A stretch of 22,662 nucleotides of DNA, taken from Actinomycetes bacterium (GTDB lineage Bacteria; Actinomycetota; Actinomycetes; Actinomycetales; Actinomycetaceae). Below the pieces are notes generated by a model, which worked only from the letters and a program-made list of their open reading frames with translations, was not told where the DNA came from and made no database searches. The stretch is from positions 1 to 22,662 of the forward strand of contig JAEWHO010000067.1 of assembly GCA_023387755.1 (NCBI GenBank). The letters run 5' to 3'. This document shows, in pieces, positions 1 through 8,727 of the stretch (within the stretch, counting starts at the first letter, position 1; every line of letters begins with the position of its first letter). The translations under genes were made by a program, and so were the position numbers.

Positions 1-12
1 TATCCAACCCGG

Positions 13-108
13 CCCCACCGCCATTCGCATTCGCTACCGCCCGCACCCACGACTGTCTGTCCCCACCGCCATCCGGGGTCACTACCGCCCATCCCCACCA
101 CCGTCCCG
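13..108. repeat. Degenerate 48-nt tandem repeat, two copies
   Basis: Bases 13-60 and 61-108 align without gaps. The first 30 positions match at 25 of 30, and about 35 of 48 match overall. Both copies begin CCCCACCGCCAT and share CTACCGCCC. Frame 1 is open from the window edge to a TGA at 193-195, so the repeat could be the proline-rich 3' end of an unknown gene (PHRH..SLPP.PTTV in both copies). I recognise no protein, and 64 open codons are unremarkable in high-GC DNA. A short hairpin (98-103 with 107-112) closes the second copy. Nothing else is evident in bases 1-197. Confidence 0.6.
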
Positions 109-197
109 GTGGGAGTGGCTACCTCACCGTCATGTCATACCCGCCTACTGGCAGTCCCGATGGTGGTGGATGCCACGTCTCGGAAATGGGGCTGACT

Positions 198-227
198 TTG
201 ACGTAGCGGCGTCATGTTAGCTAATCT
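198..227 (+). promoter_or_regulatory. Promoter of the str operon
   Basis: TTGACG (198-203) is followed after 18 nt by TAATCT (222-227), a good match to a housekeeping sigma-A promoter. A start near 234-235 would give an rpsL leader of about 236 nt. The sequence just downstream, ACGGTGCC at 233-240, resembles the start region of the S10, spc and infA promoters in this window. Assigned from sequence only. Confidence 0.65.
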
Positions 228-258
228 GGACGACGGTGCCCGCACGCCGGGCTCTTCA

Positions 259-412
259 GTGTTCCCCGAGCGGAACACGGAAACAGCAGAGTGATCTGGC
301 TGGATAGCCAGACCACTGCGTTTCCGGCCCCTGAGAATAGTGGCAATATCATCCGCTATGCCGGGCAGAGAGTCGAGTCGCGCGAGCCAGGTTCGCACAA
401 GCGAACTCGCGC
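259..412 (+). promoter_or_regulatory. Structured 5' leader of the str operon (three hairpins)
   Basis: Three stem-loops lie between the promoter and rpsL. The first pairs GTGTTCC (259-265) with GGAACAC (272-278). The second pairs TCTGGCT (295-301) with AGCCAGA (306-312) over a GGAT loop, and extends through AGTG/CACT (290-293 with 314-317). The third has an outer helix GCGCGA/TCGCGC (380-385 with 407-412), a 5-nt bulge, and an inner helix GTTCGC/GCGAAC (391-396 with 401-406). No T-run follows the third stem, so a simple terminator is unlikely. Ribosomal-protein autoregulation or attenuation is possible but unproven. Confidence 0.5.
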
Positions 413-470
413 CGGCCGTAAGGCGGGCAAAAAGAACTGACCAAATCAAGAACTTCGAGACGGAGAAGAA

Positions 471-845
471 GTGCCCACGATTCAGCAGCTGGTCCGCAAG
501 GGCCGCAGCGTTAAGCCCGGGGCCTCCAAGACGCCGGCCCTGAAGGGGAGCCCGCAGCGCCGTGGAGTGTGCACCCGCGTGTACACCACCACGCCTAAGA
601 AGCCGAACTCCGCGCTGCGTAAGGTTGCTCGTGTGCGCCTGTCCAGTGGCATCGAGGTCACTGCTTTCATTCCGGGCGTCGGCCATAACCTGCAGGAGCA
701 CTCGATTGTGCTCGTGCGTGGAGGCCGCGTGAAGGACCTGCCGGGTGTGCGTTACAAAATTGTGCGCGGTGCCCTGGATACGCAGGGTGTGCGTGACCGC
801 CAGCAGGCCCGCTCTCGCTACGGCGCCAAGAAGGAGAAGAAGTAA
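471..845 (+). CDS. rpsL: 30S ribosomal protein S12
   Basis: S12 lies at the decoding centre of the 30S subunit and monitors codon-anticodon pairing. The 124-residue protein is full length. The conserved loop TTTPKKPNSALRK (about residues 39-51) carries the lysines whose mutation gives streptomycin resistance elsewhere. The second conserved loop GGRVKDLPGVRY has K88 and D89, the latter being the usual methylthiolation site. Both loops are unaltered, so the protein looks streptomycin-sensitive. The GTG start is supported by GGAG at 462-465, five bases upstream, and by the canonical MPTIQQLVR N-terminus. It is the first gene of the str operon, and its stop overlaps the rpsG start by one base (TAATG). 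Confidence 0.98.
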   Translation: MPTIQQLVRKGRSVKPGASKTPALKGSPQRRGVCTRVYTTTPKKPNSALRKVARVRLSSGIEVTAFIPGVGHNLQEHSIVLVRGGRVKDLPGVRYKIVRGALDTQGVRDRQQARSRYGAKKEKK

Positions 846-1315
846 TGCCTCGTAAGGGCCCCGCACCTAAGCGCCCGCTCGTAAACGATCCGGTATACGG
901 CTCCCCGCTGGTTTCCCAGCTGGTCAACGCCGTACTCCTGGACGGCAAGAAGTCCACCGCTGAGCGGATCGTCTACGGTGCCCTGGAAGGCGTTCGGGAG
1001 AAGACCGATTCTGAACCCACCGCCGTCCTCAAGCGCGCGCTGGACAATATCCGCCCGCAGCTGGAAGTGCGTTCCCGCCGCGTCGGTGGTGCCACCTACC
1101 AGGTTCCGGTGGAGGTCCGTGCGGGCCGTGCCACCACCCTGGCTCTGCGCTGGCTCGTACTCTTCTCTCGGCAGCGCCGTGAGAAGACCATGACCGAGCG
1201 CCTTCTGAACGAAATCCTGGACGCCTCTAACGGCCTGGGTGCTGCGGTTAAGCGCCGCGAAGATATGCATCGTATGGCTGAGTCCAACAAGGCGTTCGCC
1301 CACTACCGCTGGTAG
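845..1315 (+). CDS. rpsG: 30S ribosomal protein S7
   Basis: S7 binds the 3' major domain of 16S rRNA and nucleates assembly of the 30S head near the E site. The 156-residue length is standard. The N-terminus MPRKGPAPKR, the DGKKSTAERIVYGAL segment, the VGGATYQVPVEV beta-hairpin and the C-terminal AHYRW ending are all family features. It overlaps the rpsL stop by one base, so translation is probably coupled. In E. coli S7 represses its own operon at the rpsL-rpsG junction. Here there is essentially no junction, so that mechanism cannot apply in the same form. A 66-nt gap containing a hairpin separates it from fusA. Confidence 0.98.
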   Translation: MPRKGPAPKRPLVNDPVYGSPLVSQLVNAVLLDGKKSTAERIVYGALEGVREKTDSEPTAVLKRALDNIRPQLEVRSRRVGGATYQVPVEVRAGRATTLALRWLVLFSRQRREKTMTERLLNEILDASNGLGAAVKRREDMHRMAESNKAFAHYRW

Positions 1316-1321
1316 TTCCAA

Positions 1322-1349
1322 GCCGACCGCACTTTCCGGTGCGGCCGGT
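1322..1349 (+). promoter_or_regulatory. Hairpin between rpsG and fusA
   Basis: CCGCAC (1327-1332) pairs with GTGCGG (1339-1344) over a 6-nt loop. After one A-C mismatch the stem continues as GCCG (1322-1325) with CGGT (1346-1349, one G-U pair). No T-tract follows, so it is not a typical intrinsic terminator. It may tune fusA expression or protect the upstream mRNA. fusA itself starts with GTG behind a purine-rich but weak ribosome-binding site, GGGAAGAGAG. Confidence 0.45.
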
Positions 1350-1381
1350 TCTGCAATCGAACTAGGGAAGAGAGACCTCAC

Positions 1382-3499
1382 GTGGCACTGGAAGTGCTGA
1401 CCGACCTAACCCGGGTCCGCAATATCGGCATCATGGCTCACATCGACGCCGGTAAGACCACCACAACTGAGCGCATCCTGCTCTACACCGGCATTAACTA
1501 CAAGCTGGGCGAAACCCACGACGGTGCCTCCACCACTGACTGGATGGAGCAGGAGAAGGAACGTGGTATCACGATTACCTCCGCCGCCGTGACTTCCTTC
1601 TGGAAAGACACCCAGATCAATATCATCGACACGCCCGGGCACGTGGACTTCACCGTTGAGGTGGAACGCTCCCTGCGTGTGCTCGACGGCGCCGTCGCTG
1701 TCTTTGACGGCAAGGAAGGTGTGGAGCCGCAGTCGGAGACGGTGTGGCGTCAGGCTGACAAGTACAACGTCCCGCGTATCTGCTTCATCAACAAGATGGA
1801 CAAGCTGGGGGCGGACTTCGAGTACTCTGTGAAGACCATCCGGGAACGCCTGCACGCGACCCCCGTCGTCATCACCTTCCCGATTGGTGCCGAGAATGAA
1901 TTCTCGGGCGTCGTCGACGTGCTCAGCATGAAGGCACTGCGCTTCCCGGAAAAGGACGAGAAGGGTAACGACACCTACGGCGTCCTCGTCAAGGAAGAGG
2001 AGATCCCTGCTGACCTGCAGGATAAAGCGGAAGAGTACCACGAGGCCCTCGTGGAAACTGCCGCTGAGGGCTCTGAAGAGCTCATGGAGAAGTACCTCGA
2101 AAACGGGGAACTGTCCACGGAAGAGATCATCGAGGGGATCCGCACCCAGACCATCGCCGGCGATATCTACCCGGTCTACGCTGGCTCTGCCTTTAAGAAT
2201 AAGGGCGTGCAGCCGGTCTTGGACGGCGTGATTCACTTCCTTCCCTCTCCGCTCGATGTGCCCGCCGTGGAAGGTGTGGCCGTCAACGATGAGGAGAAGG
2301 TGCTGACCCGCAAGGCCAGCGAGGATGAGCCGTTCTCTGCTCTTGCCTTCAAGATCGCAGCTCACCCGTTCTTCGGGAAGCTCACCTTCATCCGCGTATA
2401 CTCCGGTATTCTCGACGCCGGTTCGCAGGTGCAGAACTCCACCAAGGGTAAGCGTGAGCGCATCGGCAAGATCTTCCAGATGCACTCCAATAAGGAAAAC
2501 CCGGTGGAGCAGGCCCACGCGGGCCACATCTACGCCGTGATCGGTCTGAAGGACACCACCACTGGCGACACGCTGTGTGATAGCTCCAACCCGATCATTC
2601 TTGAATCGATGACCTTCCCGGACCCCGTGATCCACGTGGCCATCGAGCCCAAGACCAAGGGCGACCAGGAGAAACTTTCCACCGCTATTCAGAAGCTCGC
2701 GGAAGAGGATCCCACCTTCACCGTGCGCCTGGATGAGGAAACCGGCCAGACGGTTATCGGTGGTATGGGTGAGCTCCACCTGGATATTCTCGTCGATCGT
2801 ATGCGGCGTGAGTTCAAGGTAGAAGCGAACGTTGGTAAGCCGCAGGTGGCCTACCGCGAGACCATCCGCAAGACTGTGGAGAAGGTCGAATACACCCACA
2901 AGAAGCAGACTGGCGGTTCAGGCCAGTTCGCGAAGGTGCAGGTCACCTTCGAACCGCTGGAGACCACCGAAGGCGAGATTTACGAATTCGCCAACGAGGT
3001 CACCGGTGGTCGCGTTCCGCGCGAATACATCCCATCGGTTGATGCCGGCATCCAGGATGCTATGCAGCTCGGTGTGCTGGCGGGCTACCCGCTCGTCGGT
3101 ATTAAGGCCACCTTGCTGGATGGCGCCTACCACGAGGTTGACTCCTCGGAGATGGCCTTCAAGATTGCCGGATCCATGGTGCTCAAGGAGGGCGTCAAAC
3201 GCGCCAACCCGGTACTGTTGGAGCCGATGATGGCCGTCGAGGTGCGTACCCCAGAGGAATACATGGGTGACGTTATCGGCGACCTTAACTCCCGTCGAGG
3301 CATGATCCAGTCGATGGAGGACGCGACCGGCGTTAAGGTCGTTCGCGCCCTGGTGCCGCTGTCGAGCATGTTCGGGTACGTGGGCGACTTGCGTTCGAAG
3401 ACGCAGGGCCGCGCGGTGTACTCGATGCAGTTTGACAGCTACGCCGAGGTTCCTCGGGCAGTAGCCGAGGAGATCATTCAGAAGACCCGGGGCGAGTAG
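1382..3499 (+). CDS. fusA: Elongation factor G
   Basis: EF-G is the GTPase that drives translocation of tRNA and mRNA, and acts in ribosome recycling with RRF. At 705 residues it is full length. The GTP-binding motifs are intact: AHIDAGKTT (residues 19-27), the switch I RGITITSAA segment (61-69), DTPGH (83-87) and NKMD (137-140). The later domains include the GGMGELHLDI segment and a C-terminal domain with PLSSMFGYVGDLRS. It follows rpsG in the canonical str order. The GTG start is chosen because it gives the typical MALEVLTDLTRVRNIGIMAHIDAG opening. No resistance-type change was looked for systematically. A promoter for tuf lies in the gap that follows. Confidence 0.99.
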   Translation: MALEVLTDLTRVRNIGIMAHIDAGKTTTTERILLYTGINYKLGETHDGASTTDWMEQEKERGITITSAAVTSFWKDTQINIIDTPGHVDFTVEVERSLRVLDGAVAVFDGKEGVEPQSETVWRQADKYNVPRICFINKMDKLGADFEYSVKTIRERLHATPVVITFPIGAENEFSGVVDVLSMKALRFPEKDEKGNDTYGVLVKEEEIPADLQDKAEEYHEALVETAAEGSEELMEKYLENGELSTEEIIEGIRTQTIAGDIYPVYAGSAFKNKGVQPVLDGVIHFLPSPLDVPAVEGVAVNDEEKVLTRKASEDEPFSALAFKIAAHPFFGKLTFIRVYSGILDAGSQVQNSTKGKRERIGKIFQMHSNKENPVEQAHAGHIYAVIGLKDTTTGDTLCDSSNPIILESMTFPDPVIHVAIEPKTKGDQEKLSTAIQKLAEEDPTFTVRLDEETGQTVIGGMGELHLDILVDRMRREFKVEANVGKPQVAYRETIRKTVEKVEYTHKKQTGGSGQFAKVQVTFEPLETTEGEIYEFANEVTGGRVPREYIPSVDAGIQDAMQLGVLAGYPLVGIKATLLDGAYHEVDSSEMAFKIAGSMVLKEGVKRANPVLLEPMMAVEVRTPEEYMGDVIGDLNSRRGMIQSMEDATGVKVVRALVPLSSMFGYVGDLRSKTQGRAVYSMQFDSYAEVPRAVAEEIIQKTRGE

Positions 3500-3535
3500 T
3501 CCCTCCGGTCAACCGGAAAGAAAACAACCGACCAG

Positions 3536-3571
3536 TAGGACCTCACCCCGTTAACGGGTACAATAAGTACT
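3536..3571 (+). promoter_or_regulatory. tuf promoter with a 12-bp palindrome in the spacer
   Basis: TACAAT at 3559-3564 is a near-consensus -10. The -35 position (TAGGAC, 3536-3541, 17-nt spacing) is poor. The palindrome CCCGTTAACGGG (3547-3558) ends at the base before the -10, so a bound protein would block polymerase. The predicted start is near 3571. The leader can fold TCACA/TGTGA (3574-3578 with 3583-3587) inside ACTCG/CGAGT (3569-3573 with 3598-3602). A separate tuf promoter would give EF-Tu its usual excess over the rest of the operon. Confidence 0.55.
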
Positions 3572-3617
3572 CGTCACAAGACTGTGAGAACACTACCCGA
3601 GTCCGAGGAGGACACCA

Positions 3618-4826
<1,209 letters not shown>

Positions 4827-4841
4827 CACACCCCAGCGTTA

Positions 4842-4882
4842 CAGCCCGTCTCTGCTTCGGCAGGGGCGGGCTGCCGCTTTTT
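4842..4882 (+). terminator. Intrinsic terminator of the str operon
   Basis: CAGCCCG (4842-4848) pairs with CGGGCTG (4867-4873). The stem continues inward with two G-U pairs to a C(UUCG)G tetraloop at 4855-4860, about 14 pairs in all. A T5 tract follows at 4878-4882. This is a textbook Rho-independent terminator and separates the str and S10 transcripts. Confidence 0.9.
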
Positions 4883-4980
4883 ACCCGTCCAGACCGGCCC
4901 TCATCCCGCCCGTTTTTACGCCTCCGGCCTGCCCCACAGTGCCCACGTTTTTACGTCTCCCGCCTGCCCCTCAGCTGCGC
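4876..4980. repeat. Three tandem copies of a degenerate 35-nt unit
   Basis: TTTTTAC recurs at 4878, 4913 and 4948, exactly 35 nt apart. The second and third copies match at 23 of their first 25 bases (CGTTTTTACG.CTCC.GCCTGCCCC, starting at 4911 and 4946). The first copy, which begins inside the terminator T-tract, is more diverged. The gap 4827-5230 otherwise holds the str terminator, the S10 promoter and the rpsJ leader. I see no credible gene in it. Confidence 0.7.
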
Positions 4981-5017
4981 GGGCAGCAAATGAGGGCTGC
5001 TTCACGTTGAAAAGAAT

Positions 5018-5058
5018 TTGCATTCGCGGGGCAAATCCTGTCAAACTAGTACGGTTGC
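5018..5058 (+). promoter_or_regulatory. Promoter of the S10 operon
   Basis: TTGCAT (5018-5023), an 18-nt spacer and CAAACT (5042-5047) form a modest promoter. A TG at 5039-5040 could act as an extended -10. The -10 is weak, but the following ACGGTTGC (5051-5058) is the same octamer found in the same place at the spc promoter, which supports the assignment. TACGGT at 5050-5055 is an alternative -10. The start would be near 5053-5054. Confidence 0.5.
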
Positions 5059-5059
5059 T

Positions 5060-5156
5060 CGAGCCCAGGCTCGGGTAGGCAGACTTCGGAATCTCAGCAT
5101 AAGCAAGATTCCACATCAGTAACCAGCATCCCGGCAACGCCGGAGGGCGGTCTTTT
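5060..5156 (+). promoter_or_regulatory. rpsJ leader hairpins
   Basis: CGAGC/GCTCG (5060-5064 with 5069-5073) lies at the start of the leader. CCGGC/GCCGG (5131-5135 with 5139-5143) is followed seven bases later by TCTTTT (5151-5156), which could act as a weak attenuator. The leader to rpsJ is about 177 nt. L4-type autoregulation, known in gamma-proteobacteria, is not demonstrated here. The rpsJ ribosome-binding site AGGAAGG (5212-5218) lies unusually far, about 12 nt, from the ATG. Confidence 0.35.
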
Positions 5157-5230
5157 GTGCGCTTCGCGCGTGCGACACGCCCGAGCGCGGGGGCACGGGG
5201 GCTGGGGTACGAGGAAGGTAAGACGACGCC

Positions 5231-5539
5231 ATGGCGGGACAAAAGATCCGCATCCGGCTCAAGTCCTATGACCACGAGGTCATCGATAGCTCGGCGCGAG
5301 AAATCGTCGACACGGTGACCCGCGCTGGTGCAACGGTAGTGGGCCCGGTGCCGCTGCCGACCGAAAAGAACGTGTTCTGCGTGATTCGGTCGCCGCACAA
5401 GTACAAGGACAGCCGCGATCATTTCGAGATGCGCACCCACAAGCGCCTCATTGACATTATCGACCCGACGCCCAAGGCCGTCGATTCGCTCATGCGTCTC
5501 GACCTGCCGGCCGACGTCAACATCGAAATCAAGCTCTGA
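5231..5539 (+). CDS. rpsJ: 30S ribosomal protein S10 (also transcription antitermination factor NusE)
   Basis: S10 is a 30S head protein. In its NusE role it binds NusB and NusG in antitermination complexes. The 102 residues match the family length. Diagnostic segments are MAGQKIRIRLKSYDH, the GATVVGPVPLPT loop, the RSPHKYKDSRDHFEMRTHKR segment and the DLPADVNIEIKL ending. It opens the S10 operon and is followed 11 bases later by rplC. Confidence 0.98.
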   Translation: MAGQKIRIRLKSYDHEVIDSSAREIVDTVTRAGATVVGPVPLPTEKNVFCVIRSPHKYKDSRDHFEMRTHKRLIDIIDPTPKAVDSLMRLDLPADVNIEIKL

Positions 5540-5550
5540 GGAAAACAGAC

Positions 5551-6219
5551 ATGACAACGAATACCCAGCAGGATGCCGCCAAGGCCGTCAAGGCCCTGGT
5601 CGGCACGAAGCTCGGCATGACGCAGGTCTGGGACGAGGAGGGCCGTCTGGTCCCCGTCACCGTCATCAAGGTAGACGCCAATGTGGTCACTCAGGTGCGT
5701 ACCCTCGATGTAGACGGCTACCAGGCCATCCAGATTGCTGCCGGGCATATTGATCCGCGCAAGGTTACCCAGCCGTTGAAGGGCCACTTCGCGAAGGCTG
5801 GCGTCACCCCGCGCCGTACCGTCCTTGAGGTACGTACCTCGGACGCAGACTCCTACACCCTGGGCCAGGAGCTCGGACTGGACACCTTCGAGGTAGGCCA
5901 GGCTGTCGATGTCACGGGCACCTCCCGTGGTAAGGGCTTTGCGGGTGTTATGAAGCGCCACGGCTTCGGTGGTGGCCCCGCTTCCCACGGTGCCCACAAG
6001 ATTCACCGTAAGCCCGGTTCTATCGGTGGTTGCGCCACCCCCGGCCGCGTCTTCCGTGGCCTGCGTATGGCCGGCCGTATGGGCAATGCCCGCAAGACCA
6101 TTCAGAACCTCACGATCCACGCTGTAGACGCCGACAACGGCTACGTGCTCATCGCGGGCGCTGTTCCCGGTGCTAAGGGTGGCACAATCGTGATCCGTAC
6201 CGCTGCGAAGGGAGCCTGA
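5551..6219 (+). CDS. rplC: 50S ribosomal protein L3
   Basis: L3 is one of the first proteins bound during 50S assembly, and its extension reaches the peptidyl-transferase centre. It has 222 residues. The core begins at GTKLGMTQVWDEEGRLVPVTV, preceded by about 17 less conserved residues. The GFAGVMKRHGFGGGPASHGAHKIHRKPGSIG block is the long loop that approaches the catalytic site. RVFRGLRMAGRMGN follows it. Two bases separate its stop from the rplD ATG. The ATG at 5551 is preferred for its position 11 nt after rpsJ and the upstream GAGGAAA. Confidence 0.98.
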   Translation: MTTNTQQDAAKAVKALVGTKLGMTQVWDEEGRLVPVTVIKVDANVVTQVRTLDVDGYQAIQIAAGHIDPRKVTQPLKGHFAKAGVTPRRTVLEVRTSDADSYTLGQELGLDTFEVGQAVDVTGTSRGKGFAGVMKRHGFGGGPASHGAHKIHRKPGSIGGCATPGRVFRGLRMAGRMGNARKTIQNLTIHAVDADNGYVLIAGAVPGAKGGTIVIRTAAKGA

Positions 6220-6221
6220 GC

Positions 6222-6878
6222 ATGACTGCCAATAAGGTTGACGTACTCGACGCTTCCGGTAAGAAGTCTGGTACCGCTGAACTTCCCGCCGAGATTTTCG
6301 ACGTCGAGGTAAATGTGCCCCTAATCCACCAGGTTGTGGTGGCTCAGCTGGCCGCTAAGCGCCAGGGCACCGCTGCGGTGAAGAACCGCGCCGCTGTCAG
6401 CGGTGGTGGTCGTAAGCCGTGGCGCCAGAAGGGCACAGGCCGCGCCCGCCAGGGCTCTATCCGTGCACCCCACTTTACCGGTGGTGGCGTCGTCCACGGC
6501 CCGCAGCCGCGTAGCTACGCGCAGCGTACCCCCAAGAAGATGAAGGCCGCCGCGCTGCGTGGCGCCCTGTCTGACCGCGCTCGCCACGGTCGGATTCACG
6601 TGGTCTCCGCCTTCCTCGAAGGCGAAACCCCGTCCACCAAGAAGGCCCTGCCCGCCCTGCGGGCTGCGGTCGAGGATCGCAATGCGTTGGTGGTAGTGGA
6701 ACGGAAGGACGAGCTGAGCGTTCTGTCCCTGCGTAACCTGCCCAACGTGCACCTTATCTGGGCCGATCAGGTGAACCCGTACGACGTCCTCGTCAACGAC
6801 GACGTCATCTTCACCTCCGGTGCGCTGGACGCCTTCATTGCCGACCGTATGGCGGGCACGAAGGAGGAGAGCAAGTGA
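6222..6878 (+). CDS. rplD: 50S ribosomal protein L4
   Basis: L4 binds 23S rRNA, lines the peptide exit tunnel and, in some bacteria, represses the S10 operon. At 218 residues it is normal length. The tunnel-facing loop is recognisable as KPWRQKGTGRARQGSIRAPH, with no insertion or deletion of the macrolide-resistance kind. PRSYAQRTPKKMKAAALRGALSDRA follows. The last bases overlap rplW by four (GTGA), which implies translational coupling. Confidence 0.98.
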   Translation: MTANKVDVLDASGKKSGTAELPAEIFDVEVNVPLIHQVVVAQLAAKRQGTAAVKNRAAVSGGGRKPWRQKGTGRARQGSIRAPHFTGGGVVHGPQPRSYAQRTPKKMKAAALRGALSDRARHGRIHVVSAFLEGETPSTKKALPALRAAVEDRNALVVVERKDELSVLSLRNLPNVHLIWADQVNPYDVLVNDDVIFTSGALDAFIADRMAGTKEESK

Positions 6879-7179
6879 GCATCGAACCGGCGAAGAACCC
6901 GCGGGACATCATCTTTGCTCCCGTAGTGTCTGAGAAGAGCTACAACCTGATCGATCAGGGTAAGTACACGTTCATCGTGGACCCCCGCTCCAATAAGACC
7001 GAGATTAAGAACGCGATTGAAGATATCTTCAACGTCAAGGTCGCCTCGGTCAATACCATTAACCGCAAGGGCAAGACCCGCCGCACGCGCAATGGCATCG
7101 GTAAGCGCAAGGACACCAAGCGCGCCATCGTCACCCTGCGTGAAGGCACCATCGACATCTTCGGTGAGGTGGCTATCTA

Positions 7180-7180
<1 letters not shown>
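6875..7180 (+). CDS. rplW: 50S ribosomal protein L23
   Basis: L23 sits at the mouth of the exit tunnel and is the main docking site for trigger factor and the signal recognition particle. It has 101 residues. Family features are IIFAPVVSEKSYNLID, KYTFIVDPRSNKTEIKNAIEDIFNVKVASVNT and the basic KGKTRRTRNGIGKRKDTKRA loop. It starts with GTG inside the end of rplD, with AGGAGAG just upstream, and its stop overlaps the rplB ATG by one base. Confidence 0.97.
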
Positions 7181-8016
<836 letters not shown>

Positions 8017-8028
8017 TAGGGAGACGAA

Positions 8029-8310
8029 ATGCCACGCAGTCTGAAGAAGGGCCCCTTCGTCGACGACCATCTGCAAAAGAAGGTCGATGCGATGAACGAG
8101 TCTGGAAAAAAGAACGTCATTAAGACCTGGTCGCGTCGCTCCGTGATCACCCCGGATTTTCTGGGGCACACCTTCGCGGTGCACGACGGGCGCAAGCACG
8201 TGCCGGTCTTCATTACCGAGTCGATGGTCGGCCACAAGCTCGGTGAGTTCGCCCCGACCCGCACATTCCGCGGGCACGACAAGGACGACCGTAAGGCCCG
8301 CCGCCGCTAG
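8029..8310 (+). CDS. rpsS: 30S ribosomal protein S19
   Basis: S19 is in the 30S head with S13, contacts the A-site tRNA region and forms intersubunit bridges. The 93 residues are typical. Diagnostic parts are MPRSLKKGPFVDDHLQKKV, KNVIKTWSRRSVITPDFLGHT, FAVHDGRKHVPVFITESMVGHKLGEF and PTRTFRGH. It lies between rplB and rplV, as in nearly all bacteria. A 48-nt spacer precedes rplV. Confidence 0.98.
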   Translation: MPRSLKKGPFVDDHLQKKVDAMNESGKKNVIKTWSRRSVITPDFLGHTFAVHDGRKHVPVFITESMVGHKLGEFAPTRTFRGHDKDDRKARRR

Positions 8311-8358
8311 CGGGCGCGAGCAATCCCTGATCATCTCGACCAAGTAAGGCAGGAAGCG

Positions 8359-8727
8359 ATGGAAGCCAAGGCGCAGGCGCGATTTGTTCGCGTAACGCCG
8401 ATGAAGGCACGGCGCGTGATCGACGTCGTCCGCGGCAAGGGTGCAGTTGAGGCCGTTGAGGTCCTCCGCTTCGCCCCGCAGGCGGCCGCCGTTCCGGTCC
8501 GCAAGGTGCTGGAAAGTGCAATGGCGAACGCTCGCGTGAAGGCCGATCAGGCCTCTGAGGCGTTCAATGAAAACAATCTGGTTATCCGCGAAGCATATGT
8601 GGATGAAGGCCCGACGATGAAGCGGTTCCGCCCGCGCGCCAAGGGCGCGGCCGGCCGCATCAACAAGCGGACCAGCCACATCACCATCGTCGTGGGTGAC
8701 CCGGCCGATAAGGAAGGACAACGGTAA
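8359..8727 (+). CDS. rplV: 50S ribosomal protein L22
   Basis: L22 lines the exit tunnel opposite L4; its beta-hairpin is where macrolide-resistance changes occur in other bacteria. It has 122 residues. The globular part includes RFVRVTPMKARRVIDVVRGK. The hairpin region GPTMKRFRPRAKGAAGRINKRTSHITIVV looks regular, with no obvious duplication or deletion. A ribosome-binding site, AGGAAG, lies upstream of the ATG. Its TAA overlaps the rpsC ATG by one base. Confidence 0.97.
   Translation: MEAKAQARFVRVTPMKARRVIDVVRGKGAVEAVEVLRFAPQAAAVPVRKVLESAMANARVKADQASEAFNENNLVIREAYVDEGPTMKRFRPRAKGAAGRINKRTSHITIVVGDPADKEGQR

Noticed and set aside
1406..2899. 497-codon open frame on the minus strand across fusA
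   Set aside because: It is antisense to a clearly conserved EF-G gene, has no recognisable domain, and follows from GC-rich third positions in the real frame.
4916..5557. 213-codon minus-strand frame in the tuf-rpsJ gap and across rpsJ
   Set aside because: Half of it is antisense to rpsJ and it crosses the S10 promoter; the unique part matches nothing I recognise.
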